In this document: positions 41,677-51,659 of the stretch, one piece after another
How the letters are laid out: the number at the start of each line of letters is the position of its first letter
Position numbering within the stretch: the first letter of the stretch is position 1
Assembly (NCBI RefSeq): GCF_006569205.1
Contig: NZ_VIGD01000005.1
Span: forward strand, 1 to 64,000
DNA: 64,000 nt
Direction of reading: 5' to 3'
DNA from: Ureibacillus terrenus
GTDB lineage: Bacteria > Bacillota > Bacilli > Bacillales_A > Planococcaceae
Notes under the pieces: model-generated
Database searches by the model: none
What the model was told of the DNA's origin: nothing
The model's input: only the letters and a program-made list of their open reading frames with translations
Program-made: the position numbers and the translations under genes

Positions 41677-42021
41677 TTGGAAGAACCACTGCTATTCATT
41701 CAGACTCCACCCTTCTACTACATTGATGTAGAGGAAGATGCGGAAGAAGCGTGTCTGGAAGAAAGCACTTCAGTGTATGAGATTTCCCGAAGAGAGCGAA
41801 TTAAAAATCCGGTCATCGCAAGACAGCTGCATTATTTCTCCCAGCCCGGCAACCGCAAACATCGCCATTTGACCTTCCATCTCACCAATGGAGAAAAAAT
41901 TACAGGATTGATTGAAGGCTTGGACGGAATCAATATCAAAATCCGCACAAAAAACGCTATCACAACTATACATGCCAACGATATCGCTTCCATTTCATTG
42001 GCGTCGAAGGGATTAAAATAA
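41677..42021 (+). CDS. Small spore-coat-like protein (CotO-like C-terminus)
   Basis: This 114-residue protein has an acidic Tyr/Glu-rich N-terminus and a C-terminal beta-rich segment (HLTFHLTNGEKITGLIEGLDG) resembling the end of the CotO family. It is half the length of B. subtilis CotO, so the identification rests on location beside CotZ and the C-terminal look. The start is TTG after AAAGGATG. Most of the coat roles of CotO are in outer coat assembly. Confidence 0.5.
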   Translation: MEEPLLFIQTPPFYYIDVEEDAEEACLEESTSVYEISRRERIKNPVIARQLHYFSQPGNRKHRHLTFHLTNGEKITGLIEGLDGINIKIRTKNAITTIHANDIASISLASKGLK

Positions 42022-42090
42022 CCGCTCCTGAGGGAATTTTCCAGCCACTTTTTTCAATTTCCACTCCCCCCCATTCCTTTTTAAATAAAG

Positions 42091-42126
42091 AAAAAATCTG
42101 CCCGCCTTTTCGCAAGCAGATTTTTT
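42091..42126. terminator. Bidirectional terminator between cot genes and mgtE
   Basis: AAAAAATCTGC and GCAGATTTTTT form an 11-bp stem with T-runs on both strands. Confidence 0.8.
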
Positions 42127-42144
42127 CTTTTTCTTTTTTGGATT

Positions 42145-43518
42145 TTAAAGCTGTCCAAGCAGCAAGGTAGCCAATCCCAAATATATCAATATGCTCGTGA
42201 TGTCATTTAAAGTGGTGATAAAGGGTCCCGATGCCACCGCCGGATCGATGCCCAATTTATGAATGAGCAGCGGTATAAATGAACCGGCAAGGGTCGCCAC
42301 GAAAATGGAGCAGAAAATGGCTGTTCCAACAAGAAGTCCAATCATCATGGAGTGCTTCCACAAAAACACCACCAACACAACAATCAAACCACAAGCAAGT
42401 CCGGTAATGAGTCCGGTACCCATTTCACGGAAAATCATTTTCAATTTGCTTTTTTCATCAATTTCCCCCGTGGCAATCCCGCGCACCACGACGGCCAATG
42501 CCTGCGTTCCGCTGTTTCCGCTCGTTCCGGAAATGAGCGGGATGAACACCGCAAGCAATGCAACCTTTTCAAGGGTCGATTCAAACTGTCCCATCAAGGT
42601 TGCCGTCAGCATTCCCAAAAACAACAGCATCACAAGCCACGGCAATCGTTGTCTTGCCGCCTTGAAAGGCCCGGCATCTATATCATCGATATCGGAAATC
42701 CCCGCCAGTTTCGAATAGTCGTCGCTGGCTTCTTCATCGATGACGTCAATGATATCGTCGACCGTGATGATTCCTTGCAAAACAAGATTGTCGTCGACAA
42801 CAGGAAAAGCCAGGAAATTATAATCTTTAAAGATTTGGGCAATTTTTTCCTGATCATCTGTCACCTTCGCATAAACGACCCGATTGTTCATGATATCACG
42901 GATCAGGGCATCTTCATCGGCAACAATGAGATCCCTCAGCGATAAAACACCTGTCAAACGGTGATTTTCATCGACGACAAATATATAGTAAATCGTCTCT
43001 GCATCCGGCGCTTCCCGGCGAAGCACATTCATCGCAGAACGCACTGTGGAATTTTCCTGGACGGACACATATTCCGTCGTCATGAGAGAACCGGCTGTAT
43101 GTTTTTCATAGCCCAGAAGTTCCGTTACTTCTTCAGCCGTCTCTTCATCCATCAGTTTAAGAAATTGATCGCGATCCGCTTTATCCAGCTCATTCAATAC
43201 ATCGACCACATCATCGGTATACATGTAAGACAGCATATTGGCTGCATATGTCGGATCCATTTCTTTGATAAATCCTTGAACTTCCTCATCGTCGAGCTCA
43301 AGGGCCTCAAAAATTTCCGCCATTTCCTCGGGAGACAAAAAATGATACATCGTCCTGCGTATGTCAGGTCCCACCTTCATATAAAACCGGGCTTGATCAT
43401 ACGCATGCAGTGCCAAAAAATTTTCACGGAATTCATCGATCTTTTCTTCCGTCAGCCATTTCAGCAACTGCCCTTCTTCATTATTGGACAAATCTCGTTT
43501 TTCTTTTTCTTCGATCAT
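42145..43518 (-). CDS. mgtE: Magnesium transporter MgtE
   Basis: The 457-residue protein has the MgtE order: an N-domain (residues 10-130), two CBS domains (about 135-255) and five C-terminal membrane helices. Conserved FIPLISGTSGNSGTQ and GPFITTLND line the pore. It imports Mg2+ and is gated by Mg2+ binding to the CBS domains. A terminator and only 120 bp lie upstream, so no full M-box riboswitch fits there. AAAGGAGGGGG precedes the ATG. Confidence 0.95.
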   Translation of the reverse strand: MIEEKEKRDLSNNEEGQLLKWLTEEKIDEFRENFLALHAYDQARFYMKVGPDIRRTMYHFLSPEEMAEIFEALELDDEEVQGFIKEMDPTYAANMLSYMYTDDVVDVLNELDKADRDQFLKLMDEETAEEVTELLGYEKHTAGSLMTTEYVSVQENSTVRSAMNVLRREAPDAETIYYIFVVDENHRLTGVLSLRDLIVADEDALIRDIMNNRVVYAKVTDDQEKIAQIFKDYNFLAFPVVDDNLVLQGIITVDDIIDVIDEEASDDYSKLAGISDIDDIDAGPFKAARQRLPWLVMLLFLGMLTATLMGQFESTLEKVALLAVFIPLISGTSGNSGTQALAVVVRGIATGEIDEKSKLKMIFREMGTGLITGLACGLIVVLVVFLWKHSMMIGLLVGTAIFCSIFVATLAGSFIPLLIHKLGIDPAVASGPFITTLNDITSILIYLGLATLLLGQL

Positions 43519-43615
43519 TTTGTCCCCCTCCTTTCAATATCAATACAATGATAGGTTTCATCCGTTCTCTCGGCAATAGATTTTTTATGAACATCTTGTC
43601 CATTAAAAAGAAAAA

Positions 43616-43640
43616 AGATGTCCGAAAATCTCGAACATCT
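43616..43640 (-). terminator. Terminator of the yjbO gene
   Basis: AGATGT/ACATCT with inner CGA/TCG pairs form a hairpin on the minus strand followed by TTTTTTC. It reaches into the last bases of the pseudouridine synthase frame. Confidence 0.65.
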
Positions 43641-44538
43641 AATTATGGATTATTTTTTTCATTGAATCAACTATTTCGCTGGAAAAAATGAATTTTTTCC
43701 TAGTTAATGGATGGAACAATTCCAAATGTACGCAATGAAGGGCTTGCCGGTCATAGAAATCCTTGCTACCCCCATACAGCTCGTCCCCGACGAGCGGATG
43801 GCCGATATGGGACATATGGACTCGGATTTGATGGGTTCTCCCTGTATGTAAATGGAGACGTACATGGGTAAGGGGCTCTTTTTGATGGACAAAATGTTTC
43901 AACACTTTCACATCGGTACGGGCGAATTGTCCATCACTTCTGACTTCCCGTTCAATGATGCTTGAACTTTTCCTGCCGATCGGGAGGATGATGGAGGCAT
44001 CTTTCCGGACATGTCCATGGACGATGGCTTCATATTCTTTTTTGATGAGCCCTTTTTGCATTTGCAGACTCATTAAATGATGAATATGCCGGTGCTTGGC
44101 AATGCAGACAAGGCCGGAAGTATCCCGGTCGAGTCTTGTCACGACATGGACGGTGGAATCGATTCCCCTCTCCTGAAAATAGCCGTACACAAAATTGGCG
44201 ATGCTTCCCGACGGATGTTCCCTTGATGGAATGGTGTTCACATATGGGGGTTTATCGAGGATCAGCAATGCCTCATCTTCATAGACGATATTCAATTCCC
44301 CCTGCTCCGGCTCAAGGGATTCGCTCGCTTTTTCTTCCGGAAAGATGATGGTGATGACGTCACCTTTTGACAAAAGGTGGCGCACCGTTTTTTCTTCGCC
44401 GTTTACTAAAATTTTTCCGCCGCCATATTTGATGTCCGTCAACGCTCTACTGGAAATCTCCTGCTTTTGAATCGCTTCCCTGAGCAATTCCCCATCTTTC
44501 ATTGCCTTAAACTGCAATTGAAAAGGCATGGTCATCAC
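43639..44538 (-). CDS. yjbO: RluD-family pseudouridine synthase YjbO
   Basis: This protein of about 299 residues has an S4-like N-terminal domain ([15 protein letters not shown]) and the catalytic [10 protein letters not shown] with the active Asp. The gene order NAD kinase-yjbO-mgtE matches B. subtilis. It should modify 23S rRNA or tRNA uridine, but the target is unknown. The start overlaps the NAD kinase stop; GTG 44538, ATG 44535 and ATG 44529 are all possible. Confidence 0.88.
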   Translation of the reverse strand: MMTMPFQLQFKAMKDGELLREAIQKQEISSRALTDIKYGGGKILVNGEEKTVRHLLSKGDVITIIFPEEKASESLEPEQGELNIVYEDEALLILDKPPYVNTIPSREHPSGSIANFVYGYFQERGIDSTVHVVTRLDRDTSGLVCIAKHRHIHHLMSLQMQKGLIKKEYEAIVHGHVRKDASIILPIGRKSSSIIEREVRSDGQFARTDVKVLKHFVHQKEPLTHVRLHLHTGRTHQIRVHMSHIGHPLVGDELYGGSKDFYDRQALHCVHLELFHPLTRKKFIFSSEIVDSMKKIIHN

Positions 44539-45329
44539 TCGCTTGCAATGAAGGAATCATGGACTCTTTCCCAAAAGGGAAACGGACGGAATCTTGCAAA
44601 ACGCACTTTTTCCTTTGCCACCCGGAAAATTACATGATCCAATTCGCCATGGTCCAGTTGCAAGTGGTCTACCGTCATTGTAAAGGTTTGGTTTTTTACC
44701 GGTTTTAACTTGCATGTATGGTGGGCAGGCAGGACGAGAGGCGAACCGATGGTACGGAACACGCGGTTGTTGATGGATGCCATTTCCGTCACCTGGATTG
44801 CTTGCAACGTCGGATGGATGATGGCGCCTCCCAATGCTTTATTGTAGGCGGTACTTCCCGACGGAGTGGAAATACATAAACCGTCGCCGCGAAACCGTTC
44901 AAAATGTCGGTCATTTAAAAACACATCCATCACAAGGGTGACATTAGGAGATTTAATCGTCGCCTCATTCAATGCCAGATAAGTGCTGACTTCCGAACTA
45001 TTGTTGCGCACATTCACTTCCAGCAAAGGATATTCAACGACCCGATATTGATTTTTCGCAATACATAACACCAGCTTTTCCAATTCGGACGGCTTCCAGT
45101 CTGCGTAAAACCCCAAATGGCCGGTGTGAATCCCGACAAACGCCACTTTATCAAGCCTCTTCACATGATTGTGGAAAGCATGCAGCAGGGTGCCATCCCC
45201 GCCGATGGAAATGACGATGTCCGGTTCTTTCTCGTCCATGATCAGGCCAAAATCTTGCAAATAGCCTTGGGCAAGCTCCTTTAATTCATTCGATATAGCA
45301 TCATTGCGTGATTGTATGGAAAATTTCAA
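44535..45329 (-). CDS. nadK: NAD kinase
   Basis: This 264-residue kinase makes NADP. It has the GGDGTLL motif ([12 protein letters not shown]), the NE/D segment LALNEATI and the [12 protein letters not shown] stretch. The TTG start is 2 bp after the yjbM stop, and the 3' end overlaps yjbO, so the three are co-transcribed as in Bacillus. Confidence 0.95.
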   Translation of the reverse strand: MKFSIQSRNDAISNELKELAQGYLQDFGLIMDEKEPDIVISIGGDGTLLHAFHNHVKRLDKVAFVGIHTGHLGFYADWKPSELEKLVLCIAKNQYRVVEYPLLEVNVRNNSSEVSTYLALNEATIKSPNVTLVMDVFLNDRHFERFRGDGLCISTPSGSTAYNKALGGAIIHPTLQAIQVTEMASINNRVFRTIGSPLVLPAHHTCKLKPVKNQTFTMTVDHLQLDHGELDHVIFRVAKEKVRFARFRPFPFWERVHDSFIASE

Positions 45330-45331
45330 TA

Positions 45332-45997
45332 TTACTCACGCTCCTTTTCCTCTCGGATCATTGGGTTTTGGGCTTCTTTGTTTTCGCTGAAGAAGGCCTG
45401 GGCTTCCTGAATTTCGTAACGTATCGAAGACATTTCTTCATCCAGCCGGAAAGCCGCTTCAGCTGCCCGCTGCAGGCGCAATTTAATCTCTTCCGGAAAG
45501 TCGCCCTTGTATTTATAATTTAAAGAATGTTCGATAGAGGCCCAAAAATTCATGGCCAACGTGCGGATCTGGATTTCCACGGGCACCGTCATTTTTCCTT
45601 TGACCGTCTCCACCGGATACTCTGCAATGATATGATAAGAGCGGTAGCCGCTCGGTTTTTTATTGGTGATATAATCCTTTTCTTCAATGATCTTTAAATC
45701 ATCCCGTTGCCGAATTAAATTGACCACGGTCGCGATATCATCGACAAACTGGCACATGATGCGGATGCCGGCGATGTCCTGCAGTGTTCTGGCCAATTGC
45801 TCGGAAGGTTCGAAGGGAATGCCTTTTTCCATGCTTTTATCGTATATGCTTGCCAACGGTTTTACCCGTCCCGTCACAAATTCAATGGGGGAAGTCATGC
45901 CTTCCGCCTGATATTGGGATCTCATCCCGCGAAATTTCACTTTCAGCTCGTCCACCGCTTGTTTATACGGTCCAAGAAAACGTTCCCATTGCCCCAT
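45332..45997 (-). CDS. yjbM: Small alarmone synthetase YjbM (RelQ/SasB)
   Basis: This 221-residue protein has only the (p)ppGpp synthetase domain, with [32 protein letters not shown] and [15 protein letters not shown]. It makes ppGpp from GTP/GDP and ATP and acts as a tetramer. It lacks hydrolase and regulatory domains. GGGAGGAATG precedes the ATG. Confidence 0.95.
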   Translation of the reverse strand: MGQWERFLGPYKQAVDELKVKFRGMRSQYQAEGMTSPIEFVTGRVKPLASIYDKSMEKGIPFEPSEQLARTLQDIAGIRIMCQFVDDIATVVNLIRQRDDLKIIEEKDYITNKKPSGYRSYHIIAEYPVETVKGKMTVPVEIQIRTLAMNFWASIEHSLNYKYKGDFPEEIKLRLQRAAEAAFRLDEEMSSIRYEIQEAQAFFSENKEAQNPMIREEKERE

Positions 45998-46033
45998 TGT
46001 ACATTCCTCCCATCAACTTCACTTCAACAGCGA

Positions 46034-46420
46034 CTATTCGCTCTTCAATATTTCCCGGAAAGCTGCTTCGACCTTTTCCACAAAAGTATCGCCGTAATTG
46101 CCGTTTCCTTCTATATTGAAGACGAGCATTTCCAATTCGTCTGCAAAATTACGTAATGGAATGGTTTTCCCTTTTACCGTCAAAAAAGGATCTTTCTTCG
46201 TTTTCAAGATATCGGCAAGCGCTCCCCATACTTTTTCAGGAAAGCGCAAATAACTATACCCGCCGTTTTCTTCCACGACATAGACAAAAGCCGCTCCATC
46301 AGAATCTGCCAACATTTGGCCCGCCGGCTTGAGTTGTATTTCCAATGTCCTTTCGTTTAGACTAAAATAGTAAGCATCATTTTCCATACGAACTTCATCG
46401 ATGTCATATATATTGCGCAT
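46034..46420 (-). CDS. yjbL: YjbL-like protein
   Basis: This 128-residue soluble protein has no recognised catalytic motif. It holds the stretches YYFSLNERTLEIQL and LRNFADELEMLVFNIEGNGN and sits where yjbL occurs in B. subtilis, between yjbK and yjbM. Function unknown. The start has AAGGGATTG upstream. Confidence 0.7.
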   Translation of the reverse strand: MRNIYDIDEVRMENDAYYFSLNERTLEIQLKPAGQMLADSDGAAFVYVVEENGGYSYLRFPEKVWGALADILKTKKDPFLTVKGKTIPLRNFADELEMLVFNIEGNGNYGDTFVEKVEAAFREILKSE

Positions 46421-46527
46421 TCAAATAACAATCCCTTCCCTACCAGTTCTCCTCATATTTTAACACAGCTGGAACTTTTTTCGATAAAAAGGTTTCCATA
46501 AAATCCATAAACGAGAGGGAAAAACGG

Positions 46528-47133
46528 ATGAACCAACAATACGAAATCGAATTCAAAAATGTATTGACGAAAGAACAATATGAACAACTGTTGAAAGAAT
46601 TCAACATCAAACCGCATCAGATCGTGCGCCAAATCAACCATTACTTGGATACGGAAGAAGGCCACTTGAAAAAATTATCGAGCGCCCTCCGTGTCCGGGA
46701 AGAGAATGGAACCATTGTATGCACTTTGAAGGAACAAACATCGGAACACATTCATCTGGAAACGACAGATCAGCTGACAGAACAGCAAAGGGACGAAATT
46801 CTTTCCGGCCAAAACTTTGCGGCCCCCTCCGTCAAAGAAAGGCTCATTCAAATGCAAGTGCCAATTGAAGATTTGCGTCCATTCGGCACACTGACAACGG
46901 ACCGGGCAGAAATCCCCTATAAAGGCGGAGTCCTTGTTTTCGACCACTCCTTCTATTTGCACTGCGACGATTATGAGGTAGAATATGAAACAAAAGATTC
47001 AAAATTGGGGAAAGAAGTATTCTTATCATTCTTGCAAGAGCGAAATATAAATATACAAACAGCCGATAAAAAAATTGCCCGATTCATGAAAGCTTTGAAA
47101 GGAAAGGGGGATCTTGATTGGAAGCGGCAATGA
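46528..47133 (+). CDS. yjbK: CYTH-domain protein YjbK
   Basis: This 201-residue protein has the CYTH triphosphate-tunnel signature EIEFKN at residues 5-10, INHYLDT, and RVREE, with acidic and basic pairs through the domain. Such proteins hydrolyse tripolyphosphate. It is transcribed opposite to yjbL/yjbM. GAGAGGG precedes the ATG. Confidence 0.9.
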   Translation: MNQQYEIEFKNVLTKEQYEQLLKEFNIKPHQIVRQINHYLDTEEGHLKKLSSALRVREENGTIVCTLKEQTSEHIHLETTDQLTEQQRDEILSGQNFAAPSVKERLIQMQVPIEDLRPFGTLTTDRAEIPYKGGVLVFDHSFYLHCDDYEVEYETKDSKLGKEVFLSFLQERNINIQTADKKIARFMKALKGKGDLDWKRQ

Positions 47134-47822
47134 TCAAAGCGATCCTCGAACTCGATGCGCTGCGCTCGTTAAACAACGGCTCCGCCATCAATTCAGCGGA
47201 CGGGGAGAGCCTGTTTACGGAAATTTTCAATGAAATATTGGCCAACGCCGGGGCGGACGGCTATACGGAACAGGCGCTATTGGATGCGATTGACGAGTTT
47301 TCTTCCCAAAACGGTTTGAACGCGGAAGCCAAAGATTATTTATCCCAATTTGCATTACAAAATCAATCTTACATAACGAAAGTGTACAATCAGTACAAAT
47401 CATTGTCTTCCGTTTCCGCTCAGCAGGCGGAAGCCCCATCGGACGCCCCTTATCGGGAGATTGTCAAGAAAGCCTCCGCCAGATACGGAGTTCCTGAAAA
47501 GCTTATATTGGCCGTCATGAAGCAGGAATCCAATTTCAACCCGAATGCGGTAAGTTCCGCCGGGGCGGCAGGACTGATGCAGCTGATGCCCGGCACCGCA
47601 AAATATCTGGGGGTAACGGATGCAAAGGACCCCGAACAGAATATCATGGGCGGCACAAAGTATTTGCGCCAATTGTTGGATCAATTCAACAACAACTTAG
47701 AATTGGCTTTGGCCGCCTATAACGCCGGACCGGGCAATGTGAAAAAATACGGGGGCATTCCCCCATTCAGAGAGACGCAAAACTATGTAAAGAAGGTACT
47801 AAATTACTATAATAATATGTGA
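47118..47822 (+). CDS. yjbJ: Lytic transglycosylase YjbJ
   Basis: This 234-residue protein ends with an SLT domain: [16 protein letters not shown] (catalytic Glu), [11 protein letters not shown] and [10 protein letters not shown]. No signal peptide is seen, but the N-terminal part may anchor or be exported otherwise. It cleaves peptidoglycan glycan strands. The TTG start lies inside the end of yjbK after GGGGG, a translationally coupled arrangement. Confidence 0.87.
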   Translation: MEAAMIKAILELDALRSLNNGSAINSADGESLFTEIFNEILANAGADGYTEQALLDAIDEFSSQNGLNAEAKDYLSQFALQNQSYITKVYNQYKSLSSVSAQQAEAPSDAPYREIVKKASARYGVPEKLILAVMKQESNFNPNAVSSAGAAGLMQLMPGTAKYLGVTDAKDPEQNIMGGTKYLRQLLDQFNNNLELALAAYNAGPGNVKKYGGIPPFRETQNYVKKVLNYYNNM

Positions 47823-47989
47823 ATGAAAAAGTTTTCCCCTTTTCGGCGTCATAACTTGCTTAAAGCGATTTGATTGAAAAAAACGTTCAGCCGTTGATAG
47901 AATGGATTATAACTAAGTGCAGGTCTTCATCATATGGCCACAATTTCGAATATGCGCAAATACGTATATTAAAAGGAGTTTTTTCACCT

Positions 47990-48391
47990 ATGAACCAAAA
48001 ATACAAAGTTCCATATGAAGAAATTGGTGCTGAAAAATTAAAGGAATTGATTCATGCCTTTTATAGACGTGTCGATGTGCATCCGTTGCTGCGGCCTTTA
48101 TTCCCGGATGACTTGACGGAGACCATCCGGAAACAAATCCAATTCCAAACCCAATACCTAGGAGGCCCGAATTTATATACGCAAGAGCACGGTCATCCGA
48201 TGATGCGCGCAAGGCATATGCGTTTCAAAATCACGCCCGATCATGCCCAGGCCTGGCTTGAATGCATGAGCGAAGCAATGGATGAAGTGGGGCTGGAAGG
48301 ACCGTTGCGCGAACAATATTTCCAACGGCTCGTGTTGACTGCGCATCATATGATTAATTCTCCGAACGAGGATGAGGGGGGATTCGATTGA
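47990..48391 (+). CDS. yjbI: Truncated hemoglobin YjbI (group II)
   Basis: This 133-residue protein has the trHb fold: FYRRVDVHPLLRPLFPDDL, QTQYLGGPNLYTQEHGHPMM and the heme-binding His in MRARHMRF. It binds O2 or protects against nitrosative/oxidative stress. The ATG at 47990 has AAAAGGAG 11 bases upstream; the frame begins 40 codons earlier without a site. It overlaps yjbH by 4 bp. Confidence 0.92.
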   Translation: MNQKYKVPYEEIGAEKLKELIHAFYRRVDVHPLLRPLFPDDLTETIRKQIQFQTQYLGGPNLYTQEHGHPMMRARHMRFKITPDHAQAWLECMSEAMDEVGLEGPLREQYFQRLVLTAHHMINSPNEDEGGFD

Positions 48392-49212
48392 ATAATATCC
48401 AGCTTGTATCAGAGCCTGTCGCATCCGATAAAACGTCGAAACCGATTGAATTGTATGTTTTTATTGACCCGCTTTGCCCCAATGCCTTCAAATTGCAGTC
48501 CCTGTTGAAAAAACTGCAATTGGAGTACGAGCATTATTTCACATGGAGATATGTACTCAGTACCGAGTTGACCGCTTTAAACTGTGTCACTCGGCGCATC
48601 AAAGGGTGCTTTACAGGTGCTGATGTGGATATTACTCATCCCGCCTTGCCCTCGCTAGCCATCAAAGCGGCCGAATTGCAAGGGAAAAAGGCGGCCAACC
48701 GATACATCCGAAAGTTGCAGGAACACGCATTATTGGGAACAAAAAACGTCCATTCTTATACCGCGTTAGTGAAAATGGCCAAAGAAGCCAATCTGGATCA
48801 GGAAGAATTCGTCAAAGATTTCGGATCAAAAGAAGCGGTGCGCGCATTTCAATGCGATTTGTATATCACAAGGGAGATGGAAATCGACGAAGTTCCGAGC
48901 ATCGTCTTTTTCAATGAATATATCGAAGAAGAGGGATTGAAAGTCAGCGGAATTTATTCCTATGAGATTTACGTACACATCCTGCAGGAAATGCTGGATG
49001 AAAAAATAGTCCGCAAGCCTCTTCCGTCCTTTGATGAATTGTTCCAGCGTTTCCACTATTTAACGACGGACGAAGTGGCCAGCATTTATTCCATATCTAT
49101 AAGCGATGCCGAACGGGAATTGAAAAAACGCATGCTGCAGCAAAAAATAGAGCGCGTGTCGAACGAAACGGTGACCCTTTGGCGGTTAAAGCAGCCATCC
49201 TTCTCATTCTAG
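48388..49212 (+). CDS. yjbH: YjbH, adaptor for ClpXP degradation of Spx
   Basis: This 274-residue DsbA-like protein has FIDPLCPNAFKLQ (the Cys of a degenerate CxxC) and a C-terminal winged segment. YjbH presents Spx to ClpXP; the spx gene is encoded 5 kb away in this window. The TTG start follows GGGGGGATTCGA and overlaps the yjbI stop as TTGA. A terminator and then a small RNA gene follow. Confidence 0.9.
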   Translation: MNNIQLVSEPVASDKTSKPIELYVFIDPLCPNAFKLQSLLKKLQLEYEHYFTWRYVLSTELTALNCVTRRIKGCFTGADVDITHPALPSLAIKAAELQGKKAANRYIRKLQEHALLGTKNVHSYTALVKMAKEANLDQEEFVKDFGSKEAVRAFQCDLYITREMEIDEVPSIVFFNEYIEEEGLKVSGIYSYEIYVHILQEMLDEKIVRKPLPSFDELFQRFHYLTTDEVASIYSISISDAERELKKRMLQQKIERVSNETVTLWRLKQPSFSF

Positions 49213-49395
49213 CAATCATGAACCATCATTTGATATTAATAGAATCTTTCCGTGTAGACATGAAAAATGTCTACTTTTTTTCGCGCTTTTTTCGGGAAGG
49301 ATTCTGCGAAGCGCTTCTTCAATTCCTTGAAACCGGCCGTTTTTCATTTGACGGAAGTCTTCCGCAAAATATCGGAACATGGGGATTTACAAACA
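49213..49395 (+). other. Interval between yjbH and the small RNA
   Basis: It contains the yjbH terminator and an outer pair AGAATCTTTCC/GGAAGGATTCT (about 49240-49307) that could extend the structure around it. I find no convincing gene. Confidence 0.5.
49254..49281 (+). terminator. Terminator of yjbH
   Basis: GTAGACAT/ATGTCTAC form an 8-bp stem with a 5-base loop, then seven T. Confidence 0.8.
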
Positions 49396-49504
49396 TGTAA
49401 AAGAGGCATTTGCCATTTGCAAATGCCTCTTTACACAAAGGGGATGGGAGAAATGTTCACGTTCAAACAAAGGGGTGTATGTTTGATATGTGATTTATTT
49501 CACG
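49396..49504 (-). ncRNA. roxS: RoxS/RsaE-type small regulatory RNA
   Basis: The minus strand reads from about 49504: TGAAATAAATCACAT, then ACACCCCTTTGTTTGAA, then TTTCTCCCATCCCCTTTG, then a terminator stem AAAGAGGCATTTGC/GCAAATGCCTCTTT and T-run. Two CCCCTTTG motifs, 32 nt apart, and the order match Staphylococcus RsaE and Bacillus RoxS, which repress metabolic mRNAs through C-rich loops. The locus (between yjbH and pepF) is the known RoxS position. A dyad TGTGA-N6-TCACG at the start could bind Rex or ResD-type regulators. Confidence 0.85.
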
Positions 49505-49808
49505 TTTATAATTTATCATGGAATAATAATTAATGCAAGGTTTGCGACTCGAAATTCACAAATTCGACATAATGAAAACACTTTCATTAAACTTTCAAAA
49601 AATATTGAAAAATTAAGAAAAAATATCCCTATTAAGTTGATTTTCCCAGCACGGAAATCATACGCTTTCCATATAAATATTCGACAAAAAAATATTATAC
49701 AAAAAAAGTTTTAATCCGAGAAAAAAATGCTTCAAAAGAGAATCCACCCTCTTTTAAAGCATTTTTGATGAGCCCTTATGCAATTTGTACTATTCCCCGC
49801 GGGAAAAC
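49505..49808 (-). other. AT-rich interval between RoxS and pepF
   Basis: The part beside the RNA start holds its promoter (TATAAA-like at 49505-49510 or TAAATT at 49510-49515 with TTGCAT at 49533-49538, minus strand). The rest is AT-rich without an open frame I trust. The terminator of pepF is at 49721-49763. Confidence 0.5.
49721..49763 (-). terminator. Terminator of pepF
   Basis: AATGCTTCAAAAGAG pairs with CTCTTTTAAAGCATT with one mismatch; on the minus strand a T-run follows. Confidence 0.75.
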
Positions 49809-51614
49809 TTATTTTAATAATAAAGATTCCAATTCGTCCAGCTTTTCTTCGAATACTCTGCAGGCCTGGGCGATCGGTTCCCGGGATTCCATATCCACTC
49901 CTGCTTTTCTTAATACTTCGATTGGGAAATCGGAGCATCCGGCTTTCAAGAAGTGGTTGATGTAGCGGTCCACTGCCGGTTTTCCTTCTTCTAAAATTTG
50001 CCGGCTCAAAGCCACTGCCGCGCTTTGTCCCGTCGCATATTGATATACGTAGTAGTTGTAATAGAAGTGCGGGATTCTCGCCCATTCGAGGCCGATCTCT
50101 TCATCGACCGTCATTTCTTCTCCGAAATATTGTTTATTCAAATCATAATAAATTTCCGTCAAACGTTCCGCCGTGATGGCTTCCCCGTTGCGGTCCATTT
50201 CGTGGATCATATGTTCAAACTCCGCAAACATGGTTTGCCGGTAAACGGTGCTTCTGAAGCTGTCGAGCCAATGGTTGAGAAGATAAAGCTTCATTTGTTT
50301 ATCGTCCGTATGTTTCAATAAATAATCGAATAACAGCTCCTCATTGCATGTGGAAGCCACTTCCGCCACGAAAATGGAGTAATCCGCATATGGATACGGC
50401 TGCGTTTTTCTCGTATAGTAGCTGTGCATGCTGTGGCCGAATTCATGGGCCAACGTGAACAAGTTGTCGAGATTGTTTTGCCAGTTCAACAAGACATATG
50501 GATTTGTTCCATATGTGCCGGAAGAGTAGGCGCCGCTCCGTTTGCCCTTGTTTTCCATCACGTCCACCCATCGGCTGTTCAATCCTTCCTGCACGATGGA
50601 CTGATATTCTTCCCCTAATGGCGCAAAGCTTTTCACCATAATGTCTTTCGCCTTTTCATAAGGCATGTCGATTTTCACTTTCTTCACAAGGGGAACAAAC
50701 AGGTCGTACATATGCAATTCATCGAGTTCCAGCGCCTTTTTGCGCAATTTTACATATCGGTGGAGCGCCGGCAAATATTCATGGATCGTTTCAATTAATT
50801 GATCGTACACTTTTTCCGGTATATGGTTGCCGGCAAGTGCGCGGTGTCGGGCTGACTTGTAGTTGCGGATTCTCGCATACACATTGTGCGCTTTGACATT
50901 GCCTGCCAGCGTGGAGGCAAAGGTGTTGATAAACTTGCCATACGTATCGTACATTGCTTTGAAGGCGCTTTTTCTCACTTCGCGGTCTTCGCTTTCCAAA
51001 AACGTGATGTAATTGCCGTGAGTGAGCTGCACTTCTTCGCCTTCTTCATTTTTGATCACAGGGAATTCGAGATCCGCGTTGTTCAAAGCGCTGAATGTCG
51101 TACCCGGCGAGCTTGACACTTCCGAAAACTGCGCCAGGATCTCCTCTTTGTCCGCAGACAACACATGAGGCCGCTGCAAGTTCAATTCCTTGAACATTTG
51201 CGTATAGAGGCGCAACGGTTCATATTCATCAAGATATCGCTGAATTTGTTCCTCTGACAGCGTCAAAATTTCCGGAGTCAGGAATGACCATGCCGCATTG
51301 ATTTTCGCGCCCAATGAGCGCGCGCGGCTTTCCATGCCCTGATATTTGCTCTTCGTCGTATCTTCATCGTGTTTGAGATGGCTGTAGACATAGAGTCTTC
51401 CGAAGCGTTCGGAAATTTGATCGCTGAATTGCAGCGTTTCATATAAAGATTGGGCGCTTTCCGTTGCTTTCCCTTTATACTTTTCAGCTTCTGAGACCAA
51501 TTTTTCCAAATCCTTGAATTCCTGTTCCCATGCCTCATCGGAAGGGAAAATGGTCGTCAAATCCCAAGTCAATTCTTTCGGCACTTCTTCGCGTGTAATC
51601 AATTTTTTTGCCAT
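49809..51614 (-). CDS. pepF: Oligoendopeptidase F
   Basis: This zinc metallopeptidase of about 601 residues has the HEFGHS active site near residue 390, with downstream EVASTCNEEL supplying the third ligand. It degrades small peptides in the cytoplasm. It lies next to coiA, as in Bacillus. ATG at 51614 follows GGGGGCATTCAT; the longer frame to 51653 lacks a site. Confidence 0.93.
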   Translation of the reverse strand: MAKKLITREEVPKELTWDLTTIFPSDEAWEQEFKDLEKLVSEAEKYKGKATESAQSLYETLQFSDQISERFGRLYVYSHLKHDEDTTKSKYQGMESRARSLGAKINAAWSFLTPEILTLSEEQIQRYLDEYEPLRLYTQMFKELNLQRPHVLSADKEEILAQFSEVSSSPGTTFSALNNADLEFPVIKNEEGEEVQLTHGNYITFLESEDREVRKSAFKAMYDTYGKFINTFASTLAGNVKAHNVYARIRNYKSARHRALAGNHIPEKVYDQLIETIHEYLPALHRYVKLRKKALELDELHMYDLFVPLVKKVKIDMPYEKAKDIMVKSFAPLGEEYQSIVQEGLNSRWVDVMENKGKRSGAYSSGTYGTNPYVLLNWQNNLDNLFTLAHEFGHSMHSYYTRKTQPYPYADYSIFVAEVASTCNEELLFDYLLKHTDDKQMKLYLLNHWLDSFRSTVYRQTMFAEFEHMIHEMDRNGEAITAERLTEIYYDLNKQYFGEEMTVDEEIGLEWARIPHFYYNYYVYQYATGQSAAVALSRQILEEGKPAVDRYINHFLKAGCSDFPIEVLRKAGVDMESREPIAQACRVFEEKLDELESLLLK

Positions 51615-51659
51615 ATGAATGCCCCCGTCCTGAAAAAATTTGGTACCAACCATATTTTC

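Noticed and set aside
49489-49504. TGTGA-N6-TCACG as an Fnr box for a plus-strand gene
   Set aside because: No gene follows on the plus strand; the dyad is the 5' end of the minus-strand small RNA.
49267-49533. 88-codon plus-strand frame between yjbH and pepF
   Set aside because: It is antisense to the RoxS/RsaE RNA and crosses its terminator; the conserved signal is the RNA.
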